Positions 34,161 to 43,946 of a stretch of 64,000 bases of DNA are shown here, piece after piece. Below the pieces are notes generated by a model. That model saw nothing but the letters and a program-made list of their open reading frames with translations. It was not told the DNA's origin and did no database searches. Origin of the DNA: Byssovorax sp. (GTDB lineage: Bacteria; Myxococcota_A; Polyangia; Polyangiales; Polyangiaceae); assembly GCA_025362495.1 (NCBI GenBank), contig JANYGI010000179.1, positions 35,192 through 99,191 of the forward strand, given 5' to 3'. Numbering within the stretch: position 1 is the stretch's first letter; every line of letters begins with the position of its first letter. The translations under genes and the position numbers were made by a program.

Positions 34161-35064
34161 GATGGCTCCCGGCGGCGAGGGTGAGCGGAGCCGCGCGCCG
34201 GCTCCCGGTGGCGCGAGGCAATGACTGCACCGCTCCGGGCTCGTTCCAGCGGGGATCGAGGCCGAACTCGGCGCTCCAGTCCTTCTTCGTGAAGCGGCGG
34301 AAGGCGGCGAGCTGCTGCCCGAGGAAGCTCGTGGGGTACGTCGACTCGCCCAGCAGGCCATAGCCCGGCGGCTTGCGCCCCTCGGGGAGATACAGAGTCC
34401 CGAACATCCAGTCCCAGATGGCGAGCTTGGTCCCGTAGTTGAAGCCGTGGTCGCGCCACCGGCTCGAGTGGTGCCAGCGGTGCGCCTCGGGCCCGTTGAT
34501 CACCCGCTGGAGCGCGCCGAGGCGAACGTCGATGTTCGAGTGGATGAACATCCCCCACACCGCGTCGAGGGTGCCCTTCATCAAGGCCACCTCGGGCGCG
34601 GCGCCGAGCAGGACCATCGGCGCGAACTCGATGGTCTGGTTGATCATGATCTCGAGGGCGTGCGAGCGCGAGCCCGCCAGCCAGTCGACCTGCTCGGCCG
34701 AGTGGTGGGCCTCGTGCGTCCGCCAGAGCACCGGATTCCGGTGCTGGAGCCGGTGAAACCAGTAGATGTAGAAATCGTGGACGACGAAGAACCCCGCGAG
34801 CTGCGCCCAGACCGGGAGACCACTGACCAGGTGCAGGCGCGAGAGCCCTGATTTCCCGTCGATCCACGCGATGAGACCGTTGATGGCGAGGCCGAGGACG
34901 TAGCTCTGCACCAGGGTGTAAAGCACGAAGTCGTCGAACCAGCCCTTGCGGAAGATCTGCTGGCCGGGATCGTACGGGAAGCGTCGTTCGAGCGCGATGT
35001 AGACCAGCGCCGAGAGGGCGATGGCGAGCGGTGAGAGGATCGCCCAGTCGGTCAGGTGAGACAT
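34141..35064 (-). CDS. Sterol desaturase/fatty acid hydroxylase family enzyme
   Basis: 307 residues from ATG 35064. Membrane di-iron hydroxylase with His clusters HDFYIYWFHRLQHRN, HEAHHSAEQVD and HRWHHSSRWRDHGFNYG, and four membrane helices. This is a different branch from the enzyme at 21787-22650. The C-terminal 45 residues are an extra Arg/Ala-rich tail. It starts 14 bp after the NeuB-like gene and overlaps the RND gene, placing lipid oxidation and export in the sugar operon. The substrate is unknown. Confidence 0.88.
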   Translation of the reverse strand: MSHLTDWAILSPLAIALSALVYIALERRFPYDPGQQIFRKGWFDDFVLYTLVQSYVLGLAINGLIAWIDGKSGLSRLHLVSGLPVWAQLAGFFVVHDFYIYWFHRLQHRNPVLWRTHEAHHSAEQVDWLAGSRSHALEIMINQTIEFAPMVLLGAAPEVALMKGTLDAVWGMFIHSNIDVRLGALQRVINGPEAHRWHHSSRWRDHGFNYGTKLAIWDWMFGTLYLPEGRKPPGYGLLGESTYPTSFLGQQLAAFRRFTKKDWSAEFGLDPRWNEPGAVQSLPRATGSRRAAPLTLAAGSHRDDGTS

Positions 35065-35078
35065 CGGCTCTCTCGGGC

Positions 35079-36026
35079 TCAGCCCACGTGGGCGCCGTTG
35101 GCGCGCGAGGGCGGCGCGAGCGCGACGACGTTGCTCTTCGGGGACCTGTCCCGGGAGAGCTTCTTCTTCTGCGCGAGCTCCTTCTCGTAGACGCGCTTGA
35201 CGCCGTCGCCGAGCGAGGCCTCGATGTCGCGGATCGTCGCCACCAGCTTGACGAGGCCGACGATCTCCACCGAGGCCGATTGATCGGTGCCCCACATCGC
35301 TCGATCGAGGGTGATGTGGCGCTCGACGAAGGTCGCCCCCAGCGACACCGCGGCCCAGGTCGGGGCGAGCCCCGTCTCGTGACCGGAGTAGCCGATCGGC
35401 AGATCGGGATACCGGTCCTTCAGCGTCGTCACCATGCGCAGGTTGAGCTGATCGAGCGGGCACGGGTACATCGACGTCGAGTGCGCGACCAGGAGCCCCG
35501 GGTGCCCGAGGTGCTCCACCGCCGTCTCGATCTCGTCCATCGTCGACATGCCGGTGGAGATCATCAGCGGACGCCCGGTCTGCTTCATGGCGCGGAGCAG
35601 CTCGAGATCCGTGAGCGCGGCCGAGGCGGCCTTGTAACAGGGCGGCTCGAACTGCTCCATGAAGGTGACGGCGTCCTCGTCCCAGCACGAGGCGAACCAG
35701 AGGATGTTGCGTTCGCGCGCGTAGCGATCGATCTCGGCGTACTCGCGCGCGCCAAACTCGATCTTGTGGCGATAGTCGATGTACGTCATCCGCCCCCAGG
35801 GCGTGTCGCGCTCGATGTACCACTGGTCCCGGGGGACGCATTTCTCCGGCGTGCGCTTCTGGAACTTCACCGCGTCGCAGCCCGCCAGCGCGGCGCCGTC
35901 GATCAGCTTCTTGGCCATGTCCACCGAGCCGTTGTGGTTGATGCCAATCTCGGCGACCACGAAGACGGGGTGCCCATCACCTACCGTACGATTTCCAATC
36001 TTCACCGCTGCAGACGTCGAACCCAT
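35079..36026 (-). CDS. NeuB/SpsE-family nonulosonate synthase lacking the SAF domain
   Basis: 315 residues. The NeuB TIM barrel spans about 15-280 with AEIGINHNGS, CDAVKFQKR, STGMSTMDEIETA, GYSGHE and ERHITLDRAMWGTD. These enzymes condense phosphoenolpyruvate with a hexosamine-type aldose to make a nonulosonic acid. Known NeuB proteins are about 345 residues and end with an SAF (antifreeze-like) domain that completes the partner's active site. Here only a Lys/Ser/Pro tail of about 35 residues follows. A GAGGAG ribosome-binding site precedes the ATG. Substrate is probably not N-acetylmannosamine; see findings. Confidence 0.88.
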   Translation of the reverse strand: MGSTSAAVKIGNRTVGDGHPVFVVAEIGINHNGSVDMAKKLIDGAALAGCDAVKFQKRTPEKCVPRDQWYIERDTPWGRMTYIDYRHKIEFGAREYAEIDRYARERNILWFASCWDEDAVTFMEQFEPPCYKAASAALTDLELLRAMKQTGRPLMISTGMSTMDEIETAVEHLGHPGLLVAHSTSMYPCPLDQLNLRMVTTLKDRYPDLPIGYSGHETGLAPTWAAVSLGATFVERHITLDRAMWGTDQSASVEIVGLVKLVATIRDIEASLGDGVKRVYEKELAQKKKLSRDRSPKSNVVALAPPSRANGAHVG

Positions 36027-36083
36027 GGGGAGCTCCTCGCATCGTTCGTCGCCCGGGCGCCCTGCCCGGGCCGATCAACACAT

Positions 36084-36611
36084 TCACTGTTTGATGAGAT
36101 CAAGAATCCACTCGGCGAAGCCGCGGAACGCTCCGTGGCCGCCGCTGGCGAGGCCGCGGTGGTGGACGAGCTCCAGCACGGCGGGAATCGCGTCGGCGGG
36201 CGCGCCGGTGAGGCCCACCGCGCCGAGGCGCTCGAGGACGGCGACGTCGTTGACGTCGTCACCGATGTACGCCGCCGTGTCCGCCGAGAAGCCAAGCTCG
36301 GCGAGGATGCCGTCGAGCTCACGACCCTTGTCCTTGACGCCGAGGAAGGCCCGGATGCCGAGCTTCTCGGCGCGCCGCGCCACGGACTCGGAGCGCTCGC
36401 CGGTGACGATGGCCACGGCGATGCCGGCGTCGCGGAGGCGCTCGACGCCCATGCCATCACGGACGCTGAAGCGCTTCAGCTCCTCGCCGCGCGCCGAGTA
36501 GTACACTCCAGCGTCGGTGAGCACGCCGTCGCAGTCCGTCAGCACAACCTTGGTCCGCCGGGCTCGACTGGCAAGCTCTTGCAGGGGCGGAGTGTGTCGA
36601 TTGGTGATCAC
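36084..36611 (-). CDS. KdsC-like HAD phosphatase
   Basis: 175 residues with a GTG start at 36611, 4 bp after the SDR stop. HAD motifs: LTDCDGVLTD (nucleophile Asp), IVTGERS, Lys in GVKDKGRE and YIGDDVNDV. This is the KDO-8-phosphate/nonulosonate-9-phosphate phosphatase subfamily (subclass C0, no large cap, tetrameric). In this operon it would dephosphorylate the NeuB-type product if a phosphorylated sugar is used. 57 bp separate it from the NeuB-like gene. Confidence 0.9.
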   Translation of the reverse strand: MITNRHTPPLQELASRARRTKVVLTDCDGVLTDAGVYYSARGEELKRFSVRDGMGVERLRDAGIAVAIVTGERSESVARRAEKLGIRAFLGVKDKGRELDGILAELGFSADTAAYIGDDVNDVAVLERLGAVGLTGAPADAIPAVLELVHHRGLASGGHGAFRGFAEWILDLIKQ

Positions 36612-36615
36612 CGGA

Positions 36616-37428
<813 letters not shown>

Positions 37429-37438
37429 CGAGGGATCC

Positions 37439-38773
<1,335 letters not shown>

Positions 38774-38793
38774 GGGTTTTCCTCGCGGGGCGC

Positions 38794-39699
38794 TCAGGCG
38801 AGCGCCTCCTGGATCCGATTGGCAATCTGGGGGCCGGTGAAGCCCTCGAAGGCGAGCACGCCGGCGAGGCGGCCCGGGGTGAACCACCGCTCGCGCAGGG
38901 CGAAGGGCAGGACTCGGCCGGTGACTCCGCGTGAGAGCAAGAGCTCGGCCACGATCGAATAGAGGCCACCGGTGAGGAAATGATCCTCGACGGTGACGGT
39001 GAGCCGACAGGTGCTGACGGCGTCGAGGACGGCGGCCTCGTCGATCGGCTTCACGGTGCGCAGGTTGACGACCCGCGCGGCGATCCCCTGCTCGGCGAGG
39101 CGATCGCGCGCCGAGAGGGCCTCACGCAGCAGGAAACCATAGGTGAGGATCGCCACGTCGGTGCCAGTCCCGAACGTCTCGGCCTTGCCGGCGACGAAGG
39201 GCTCGTGGTGCGGGGCGGCGGGCTCGACGCCGCAGAAGCGCAGGTAGGCCGGCGCGCGCGAGGCGATGAAGGTGGGAAGACAGGCCACGAGCTCGGCGCG
39301 ATCCGCCGGGCAATACACCTGCATGTTGGGGATGCCGCGCATCAGCGACACGTCCTCGATCGCCTGGTGCGTGGGGCCGTTGCCGTCCGAGAGGAACCCG
39401 GGGACGGCGCCGACCAGCTTGACCGGGAGATTGGCAATCCCGACGTCGGTGCGGATGAACTCGAAGGCGCGGAGCGTGAGGAACGTCGCCAGCGCGTGCG
39501 CGACGGGGGTGCGACCGCGGAGCGCGAGGCCGGCGGCGGCGCCGATCATCGTCTGCTCGGCGATGCCGACGTCGATGAAGCGCGCGCCCAGCTTGCCGGG
39601 CAGGTTGCGGATCGCCCCGCGGTTCTCGGCGGTCATCACCACGAGATCGGGATCGCGCTCGGCGATGGAGAGGAGGGTCTCTTCGTAGGTGGGGTTCAT
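38794..39699 (-). CDS. Transketolase-like C-terminal (pyrimidine-binding) subunit
   Basis: 301 residues. Pyr domain of a thiamine-diphosphate enzyme, with the Glu that activates the cofactor in DVGIAEQTMIG, then AFEFIRTDVGI and HQAIEDVSLMRGIPNM, followed by the transketolase C domain (VVNLRTVKPIDEAAV). It is a separate gene, paired with the N-terminal subunit 9 bp upstream. Split transketolases of this kind occur in specialised sugar and secondary pathways. Confidence 0.92.
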   Translation of the reverse strand: MNPTYEETLLSIAERDPDLVVMTAENRGAIRNLPGKLGARFIDVGIAEQTMIGAAAGLALRGRTPVAHALATFLTLRAFEFIRTDVGIANLPVKLVGAVPGFLSDGNGPTHQAIEDVSLMRGIPNMQVYCPADRAELVACLPTFIASRAPAYLRFCGVEPAAPHHEPFVAGKAETFGTGTDVAILTYGFLLREALSARDRLAEQGIAARVVNLRTVKPIDEAAVLDAVSTCRLTVTVEDHFLTGGLYSIVAELLLSRGVTGRVLPFALRERWFTPGRLAGVLAFEGFTGPQIANRIQEALA

Positions 39700-39708
39700 C
39701 GGATCCTC

Positions 39709-40590
39709 TCAGCGCACCATCAGGGTTTCGGAGGTGAGCTCGGCGCTCGCCTCGCCGTGGAGCTCTCGCTTCAGCGCCTCGATCTCGGCCGCGGTGAAGT
39801 CGACGAACCAGCGGTCGGCGCGCCGCTCGATGCTGGGCAGTCCCTTGCCGCGGACGGTGCGGGCGATGATCGCCGTCGGGTGGCCGGGCTCGACCGGGAG
39901 CTTCTGGTAGGCCCGATCGAGCGCGGCGAAATTGTGACCGTCGACCGTCATCGCCGACCAGCCAAAGGCCCTGAATTTCGCGTCGATCGGCTCGAGCGGG
40001 ATCAGATCCTCGGTGGCGACGTTGGCCTGAAACTCGTTGCGATCGACGATGAGGACCAGGTTGTCGAGCTTGTGGGCCTGGGCGACGAGGCACCCTTCCC
40101 AGATCGAGCCCTCGTTGAGCTCGCCGTCGCCGACGATGACGAAGACGCGGTTGTCGCCGCCGCGGAGCTTGATATCCAGGGCGACGCCGATGGAGACGGA
40201 GAGCAGGTGTCCGAGCGATCCCGAGTGAAACTCGATTCCCGGGACCGCGCGGTTCGGGTGCCAGTAGATCGAGTCGTGGGTCTCGAGGTGGTTCGCGAGG
40301 CGGCGCGCTTCCAGGAAGCCGAGCTCGACGAGCGTGCCATAGAGCGCCGGGACGTCGTGCCCCTTCGAGAGGAAGAAGTAGTCGCGGCCGGGATCACGCA
40401 CGGTCGCCGGCGAGACGCGGAGGACCCGCGAGTACAGGTGAGCGAGGATGTCCGCGCACGAGAGGGAAGCGCCGATGAAGCAGCCTCCATTGGTGGCCAT
40501 GCCGAGGATGTGCTCGCGCACGCGGAGCGCGAGGGCGCGCAGATCGGCCTCTTCCGCCGCGCCGAAAGGCGTCGTTCTGGGGTCTTTCAC
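39709..40590 (-). CDS. Transketolase-like N-terminal (diphosphate-binding) subunit
   Basis: 293 residues with a GTG start overlapping the SpsF stop (GTGA). The thiamine-diphosphate/Mg motif is VIVGDGELNEGS with the closing Asn in IVDRN, and the substrate loop FLSKGHDVPALYG is present. With the C-terminal subunit it makes a complete transketolase: two-carbon ketol transfer from a ketose to an aldose. In this operon it probably builds or shortens the sugar precursor. Confidence 0.92.
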   Translation of the reverse strand: MKDPRTTPFGAAEEADLRALALRVREHILGMATNGGCFIGASLSCADILAHLYSRVLRVSPATVRDPGRDYFFLSKGHDVPALYGTLVELGFLEARRLANHLETHDSIYWHPNRAVPGIEFHSGSLGHLLSVSIGVALDIKLRGGDNRVFVIVGDGELNEGSIWEGCLVAQAHKLDNLVLIVDRNEFQANVATEDLIPLEPIDAKFRAFGWSAMTVDGHNFAALDRAYQKLPVEPGHPTAIIARTVRGKGLPSIERRADRWFVDFTAAEIEALKRELHGEASAELTSETLMVR

Positions 40591-41399
40591 GTGGTCGTCT
40601 CCAGCGCGCGCGTCATCGCGCCACTCACGGTTCGCAGCTCGTCCAGGTGATGGCGATACCAGTTCACGCCCGCGTACTCGTGGTTGAGGGCAAAGATGTC
40701 CGGTCGCGCGACGAGGAGGGCGAGGATGTCCTCGAGGGGAAAAATGGGCCGCGCCGCCGTCCACAGCTTGTCGTAAACGGCGCGGATGAAGGCATAGTCT
40801 GCCGGGTAATCGATGGTGAAGCGGTGGATCATCGAGTAGTCCCGGCCCTTCTCCCAGACGACGCTCCCGAGGCGGAACCGCTCGGGGCGCTCCCAGAGAA
40901 AGGGAGTGGTGTGCTCGCGCTCGAAGGGCCGGTCGGCCTCGCGAAAGGCCTGCTCGAGCGCGTCCATCGTCATCACCTCGACGTCGTTGCCGTCGGGGTA
41001 GGTGGGCGGGTGAAGGTTGCTCACGAAGTCGTGGGCGTCGGGCTGCTCGTGGAAGAAGCCGAGGACTCGATCGATCACGCGCGGATCGATGAGAGGGCAA
41101 TCCGAGGGGATCTTGACGACGACATCCGCTCTGGCGGCGAGGGCCGCGTGGTAGTGGCGGTCGAGGAGATCGGTCGGGTGGCCGCGAAAGCAGTCGACCC
41201 CGGCGGCCCGGGCGATGTCCACGATCGGATCGTCCGCGGGGCTCGTGGTGGTGGCGACGGTGACCGAAAAGGGCGTCTTCGCCGCGGCGACCCGCTCGAT
41301 CATCCGCTGCAAGAGGGGCGCGCCGGCGAGCGGCAAGCGCACCTTGTCGGGGAGCCTCGTCGACCCGGTGCGGGCCTGGATCACGACCAGTGTCTTCAC
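40587..41399 (-). CDS. SpsF-like cytidylyltransferase
   Basis: 270 residues. N-terminal nucleotidyltransferase pattern VVIQARTGSTRLPDKVRLPL, then VKIPSDCPLIDP and FVSNLHPPTYPDGNDVEV, HTTPFLWER. SpsF proteins belong to the NeuA/KdsB-like fold and are found with SpsE (NeuB-like) in Bacillus spore-coat polysaccharide loci. It would activate the keto-acid sugar as a CMP derivative; no NeuA is present. Overlaps both neighbours by 4 bp. Confidence 0.88.
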   Translation of the reverse strand: MKTLVVIQARTGSTRLPDKVRLPLAGAPLLQRMIERVAAAKTPFSVTVATTTSPADDPIVDIARAAGVDCFRGHPTDLLDRHYHAALAARADVVVKIPSDCPLIDPRVIDRVLGFFHEQPDAHDFVSNLHPPTYPDGNDVEVMTMDALEQAFREADRPFEREHTTPFLWERPERFRLGSVVWEKGRDYSMIHRFTIDYPADYAFIRAVYDKLWTAARPIFPLEDILALLVARPDIFALNHEYAGVNWYRHHLDELRTVSGAMTRALETTT

Positions 41400-42415
41400 G
41401 CGTGGACCTCATCGCGCCGCGCGGGGCGGCTCTTTCGAGAATGGTTGACGGGGCTCTCTTCGAGCAGCGCGCGGGCCACGGCGGCGATGTTCGAGGCCGC
41501 GCGCCCGTGCTGAAGCGGGAGCAAGCGGCGCAGCTCCTCGTCGGGGAAGAACGAGTGAACCTCCTTGCCGAGAGCGACTCCCACGTAGGCGAGCGAGGAG
41601 TACTTGCAGAGGAGTACGTCGCAGTTGGCCACCATCTCCTCGGCGCTGCCGGTGGTGAAGACGCGGGCGTCCGGCGCCCAGCGCGCGAGCTCGGCCAGGG
41701 CCCGCGGGAGCTTCTCGTTGGGATGGAGCTTGAAGAAGAGCGGGCGCCCCGCGGCGAGGCGCCTGGCCTCGTCGATGAAGCCTTGGCGATCTTCGTACCA
41801 GAAGACCTCGCGCACGTCGGAGGTGCAGCAGAGGACGTAGCCGCGGTGCGGAAACTCGTTACGCTGATAGCGGGCGCAGTCGTCGAAATTGGGGATGCCG
41901 GTGACGACCATCTTTTCGGGGCGCACGCCGCGGCTGGCGAAGAGGTCGCGGTAGCCGGGGCTGGCGACGCAGAAGCGGTCGTAGCTGTCGCTGAGGCCGG
42001 TCGCCGAGGTGCCGGCGAGCCAGCCCGGCAGGGCGCGGACGCGCTTCACGAGGGGGAAGAGCACGCTCTCCGGGTCGGTCATCCCCTCTTGCACCAGGAT
42101 GGATGGGACGCGGCGGACGAGGTCGGGCGTGAGCAGGTCCGAGCAGTGGAAGACGAGATCGTAGCCCCCGCGCGCGCCCCGATCGTCGATGGGGAGATCG
42201 TGGGCCCGGAGGTGATCGAAGCAGCGCTCGCGCAGCTTGTGGCCGCCGATGGTCGACTCGAGCGCTCCGAGGCGCAAAGCGGCCTCGAAGTCGAGGTTGC
42301 CGAAGTAGGGAGAGAAGGCGTGCTCGTGCTCGGGGAGCTCGCTCGCGATCTGCTGCATCTGCGTCGTCTGGTTGATCGATCCGCAGATGAAGAGGATCCG
42401 TTTTCGGTCGTTCAT
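41396..42415 (-). CDS. GT-B-fold glycosyltransferase-like protein
   Basis: 339 residues from ATG 42415. The N-terminal Rossmann half has RILFICGSINQTTQM. The C-terminal half has FFKLHPNEKLPRAL and CDVLLCKYSSLAYVGVALGK, as in UDP-GlcNAc 2-epimerase and CDP-glycerol glycerophosphotransferase relatives of the GT-B fold. It may transfer the CMP-sugar made by this operon, or be an epimerase-like step; the first is more likely from position. Overlaps both neighbours by 4 bp. Confidence 0.72.
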   Translation of the reverse strand: MNDRKRILFICGSINQTTQMQQIASELPEHEHAFSPYFGNLDFEAALRLGALESTIGGHKLRERCFDHLRAHDLPIDDRGARGGYDLVFHCSDLLTPDLVRRVPSILVQEGMTDPESVLFPLVKRVRALPGWLAGTSATGLSDSYDRFCVASPGYRDLFASRGVRPEKMVVTGIPNFDDCARYQRNEFPHRGYVLCCTSDVREVFWYEDRQGFIDEARRLAAGRPLFFKLHPNEKLPRALAELARWAPDARVFTTGSAEEMVANCDVLLCKYSSLAYVGVALGKEVHSFFPDEELRRLLPLQHGRAASNIAAVARALLEESPVNHSRKSRPARRDEVHA

Positions 42416-43527
42416 GATTGGATTCCTCCGGGGCCGCTCAGTGTGGAAGGAGCAGGCGTGTGGATCGATTTTTCGTCCTTCATCAACAGGAGGGCGAGGT
42501 AGCCGAGCACGATGAAAAACAGCTCTTTCGTCCGCTTGATGAGCACGAAGGCGACCCCCACCGTCGCCGCCTCGGGGACGCCCAGGGCAGCAAAGAACGC
42601 GACGTAGCCGGCATCGAGGACCCCGAGGGCCCCGGGCACGAAGAATGCCAGAGAGCGCAGCATCACCACCACGACCTCGAGCGAGAGCACCTCGGTGAAC
42701 CCGAGCGAGACGTGGAGTAGCTGGAGGATCACCCAGGTCTCGACGGCCTCGGTGAGCCACATGCCGAGGAGCAGAGTCAGGGAGCCGAGGAGGGCGGCGC
42801 GGCGTTCGCGGAAGAGCACCGCGAAGCGACGATCCGTGTCGAGGAAGGAGCCTTTGCGAGGCTCGAGCCAGCGGGCGAGCGCCGGGATCGGCAGCCGCGC
42901 CAGGAGCCCGTGCGAGCGACCGGCGAGCTGCCCGGCGACGAGCGCCCACGAGAGCAGGAGGGCCGAGGCGAAGAGCCCCAGCGCCGCCGCAGCGACGATC
43001 CATTGGAGGCCACGCAGGCCGAGGAGCGGGGTCGAGACCCGCCGCAGCGTCGCGAAGCCGAGGCCGAGGGCGAGCGCCGCGTAGAGGGCGTTGGAGAGGA
43101 CGACGAGCGCCTTCTTGGCGCCGAGCCCCGCGAGCCCGTCCGGCAGCGCGACGCCGCAGCGGCGGAGGAGGAGATACGGGTTGAGCGTGCCAGAGACGGC
43201 CGCCCCCGCGGGGACGCTCATCAAGAGAGCTTCGGTGGAGAGGACCACGGGGAGGAGCCGTGAGCGCGCGACTTTTTGACCCAGGACCGCGAGGATCCGG
43301 CGAAACGCCTCGACGTGGAGAGCGAGCCCGACGAGATAGGGAACGAGCACGAGGAGCACCGGCGCGCCCACCGCCAGCGCCAGCGACGCTGCCCGCGCGA
43401 GATCGGCGCCCCGCAGCGTGCGAAGCAGCAGCGCCGCCGCGGCCACGACGGCCGCTCCGCGGAGGAGCATGCCTCTCGTGGACGAGCTCGCGCCCGGCGG
43501 TGCTGGAGGTAAACTGGCTTCTATCAT
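42412..43527 (-). CDS. Flippase-like membrane protein (LPG-synthase TM / UPF0104 family)
   Basis: 371 residues, about eight to nine membrane helices with the family motifs GAAVSGTLNPYLLLRRCGV, KALVVLSNALYAAL and VVMLRSLAFFVPGALGVLDAGYV. The catalytic aminoacyl-transferase half of MprF is absent, so it is the stand-alone flippase-like form often found beside glycosyltransferases. First gene of the operon; a 7-bp inverted repeat lies 13 bp upstream. The ATG at 43527 has no clear ribosome-binding site; Met at about residue 20 is an alternative. Confidence 0.8.
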   Translation of the reverse strand: MIEASLPPAPPGASSSTRGMLLRGAAVVAAAALLLRTLRGADLARAASLALAVGAPVLLVLVPYLVGLALHVEAFRRILAVLGQKVARSRLLPVVLSTEALLMSVPAGAAVSGTLNPYLLLRRCGVALPDGLAGLGAKKALVVLSNALYAALALGLGFATLRRVSTPLLGLRGLQWIVAAAALGLFASALLLSWALVAGQLAGRSHGLLARLPIPALARWLEPRKGSFLDTDRRFAVLFRERRAALLGSLTLLLGMWLTEAVETWVILQLLHVSLGFTEVLSLEVVVVMLRSLAFFVPGALGVLDAGYVAFFAALGVPEAATVGVAFVLIKRTKELFFIVLGYLALLLMKDEKSIHTPAPSTLSGPGGIQS

Positions 43528-43946
43528 CGCAGAGTGGAGTTAATGAATCTCGGGTCATTAATTCGGCAAAAAGTGGCGCAGAGCACGAGCACAGGAACCC
43601 TCGCCAGAAGGCCGATGGCCTCGGGGAGCGCTCCGCGACGGGATCTGCGCGCGACTTCGCCGGGGCGGTGCCTGGTTTGAAGCACCACGTGGTCCGGCAT
43701 CGAATGAACCAGCACGGGGCAAAATTCACCCCTGTGCGAACAAAAGAACCCTGTTCTGGGCGCTCTCGCGCCACGCAGACTATCTGTCCTGATTATTCAA
43801 TCAAATCAATGGAATTGGCATTGAGAAATCATGAAGAACTGTATTTGCACAGCCATGAGCATTCGAATGATCGCCAGCGGACAGCAGGCGTGCGGAGGCG
43901 CGCGCCGCACCTTGGGGAACGATGGGCGCGCGACAAGGGCGCATCT
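43528..43946. other. 419-bp AT-richer intergenic region with hairpins
   Basis: This gap lies between the emrB-like stop and the sugar operon. I see no convincing gene. GCACGGGG/CCCCTGTGC (43712-43737, one bulged T, 9-nt loop) and GGCGC/GCGCC (43759-43772) can form hairpins. From about 43780 to 43875 the sequence is clearly less GC-rich than its surroundings and probably holds promoter signals for the sugar operon. No T-tract terminator follows the emrB stop on its strand. Confidence 0.5.
43540..43561. promoter_or_regulatory. Perfect inverted repeat upstream of the sugar operon, candidate operator
   Basis: TTAATGA (43540-43546) and TCATTAA (43555-43561) are perfect inverted arms around the 8-bp centre ATCTCGGG. 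The site is 13 bp before the first start codon of the operon and is AT-rich in a GC-rich genome, as expected of a repressor or activator site. No regulator gene is adjacent. Confidence 0.5.

Noticed and set aside
43524..43715. 63-codon open frame in the gap before the sugar operon
   Set aside because: No ribosome-binding site, no protein-like composition, and it covers the palindrome region.
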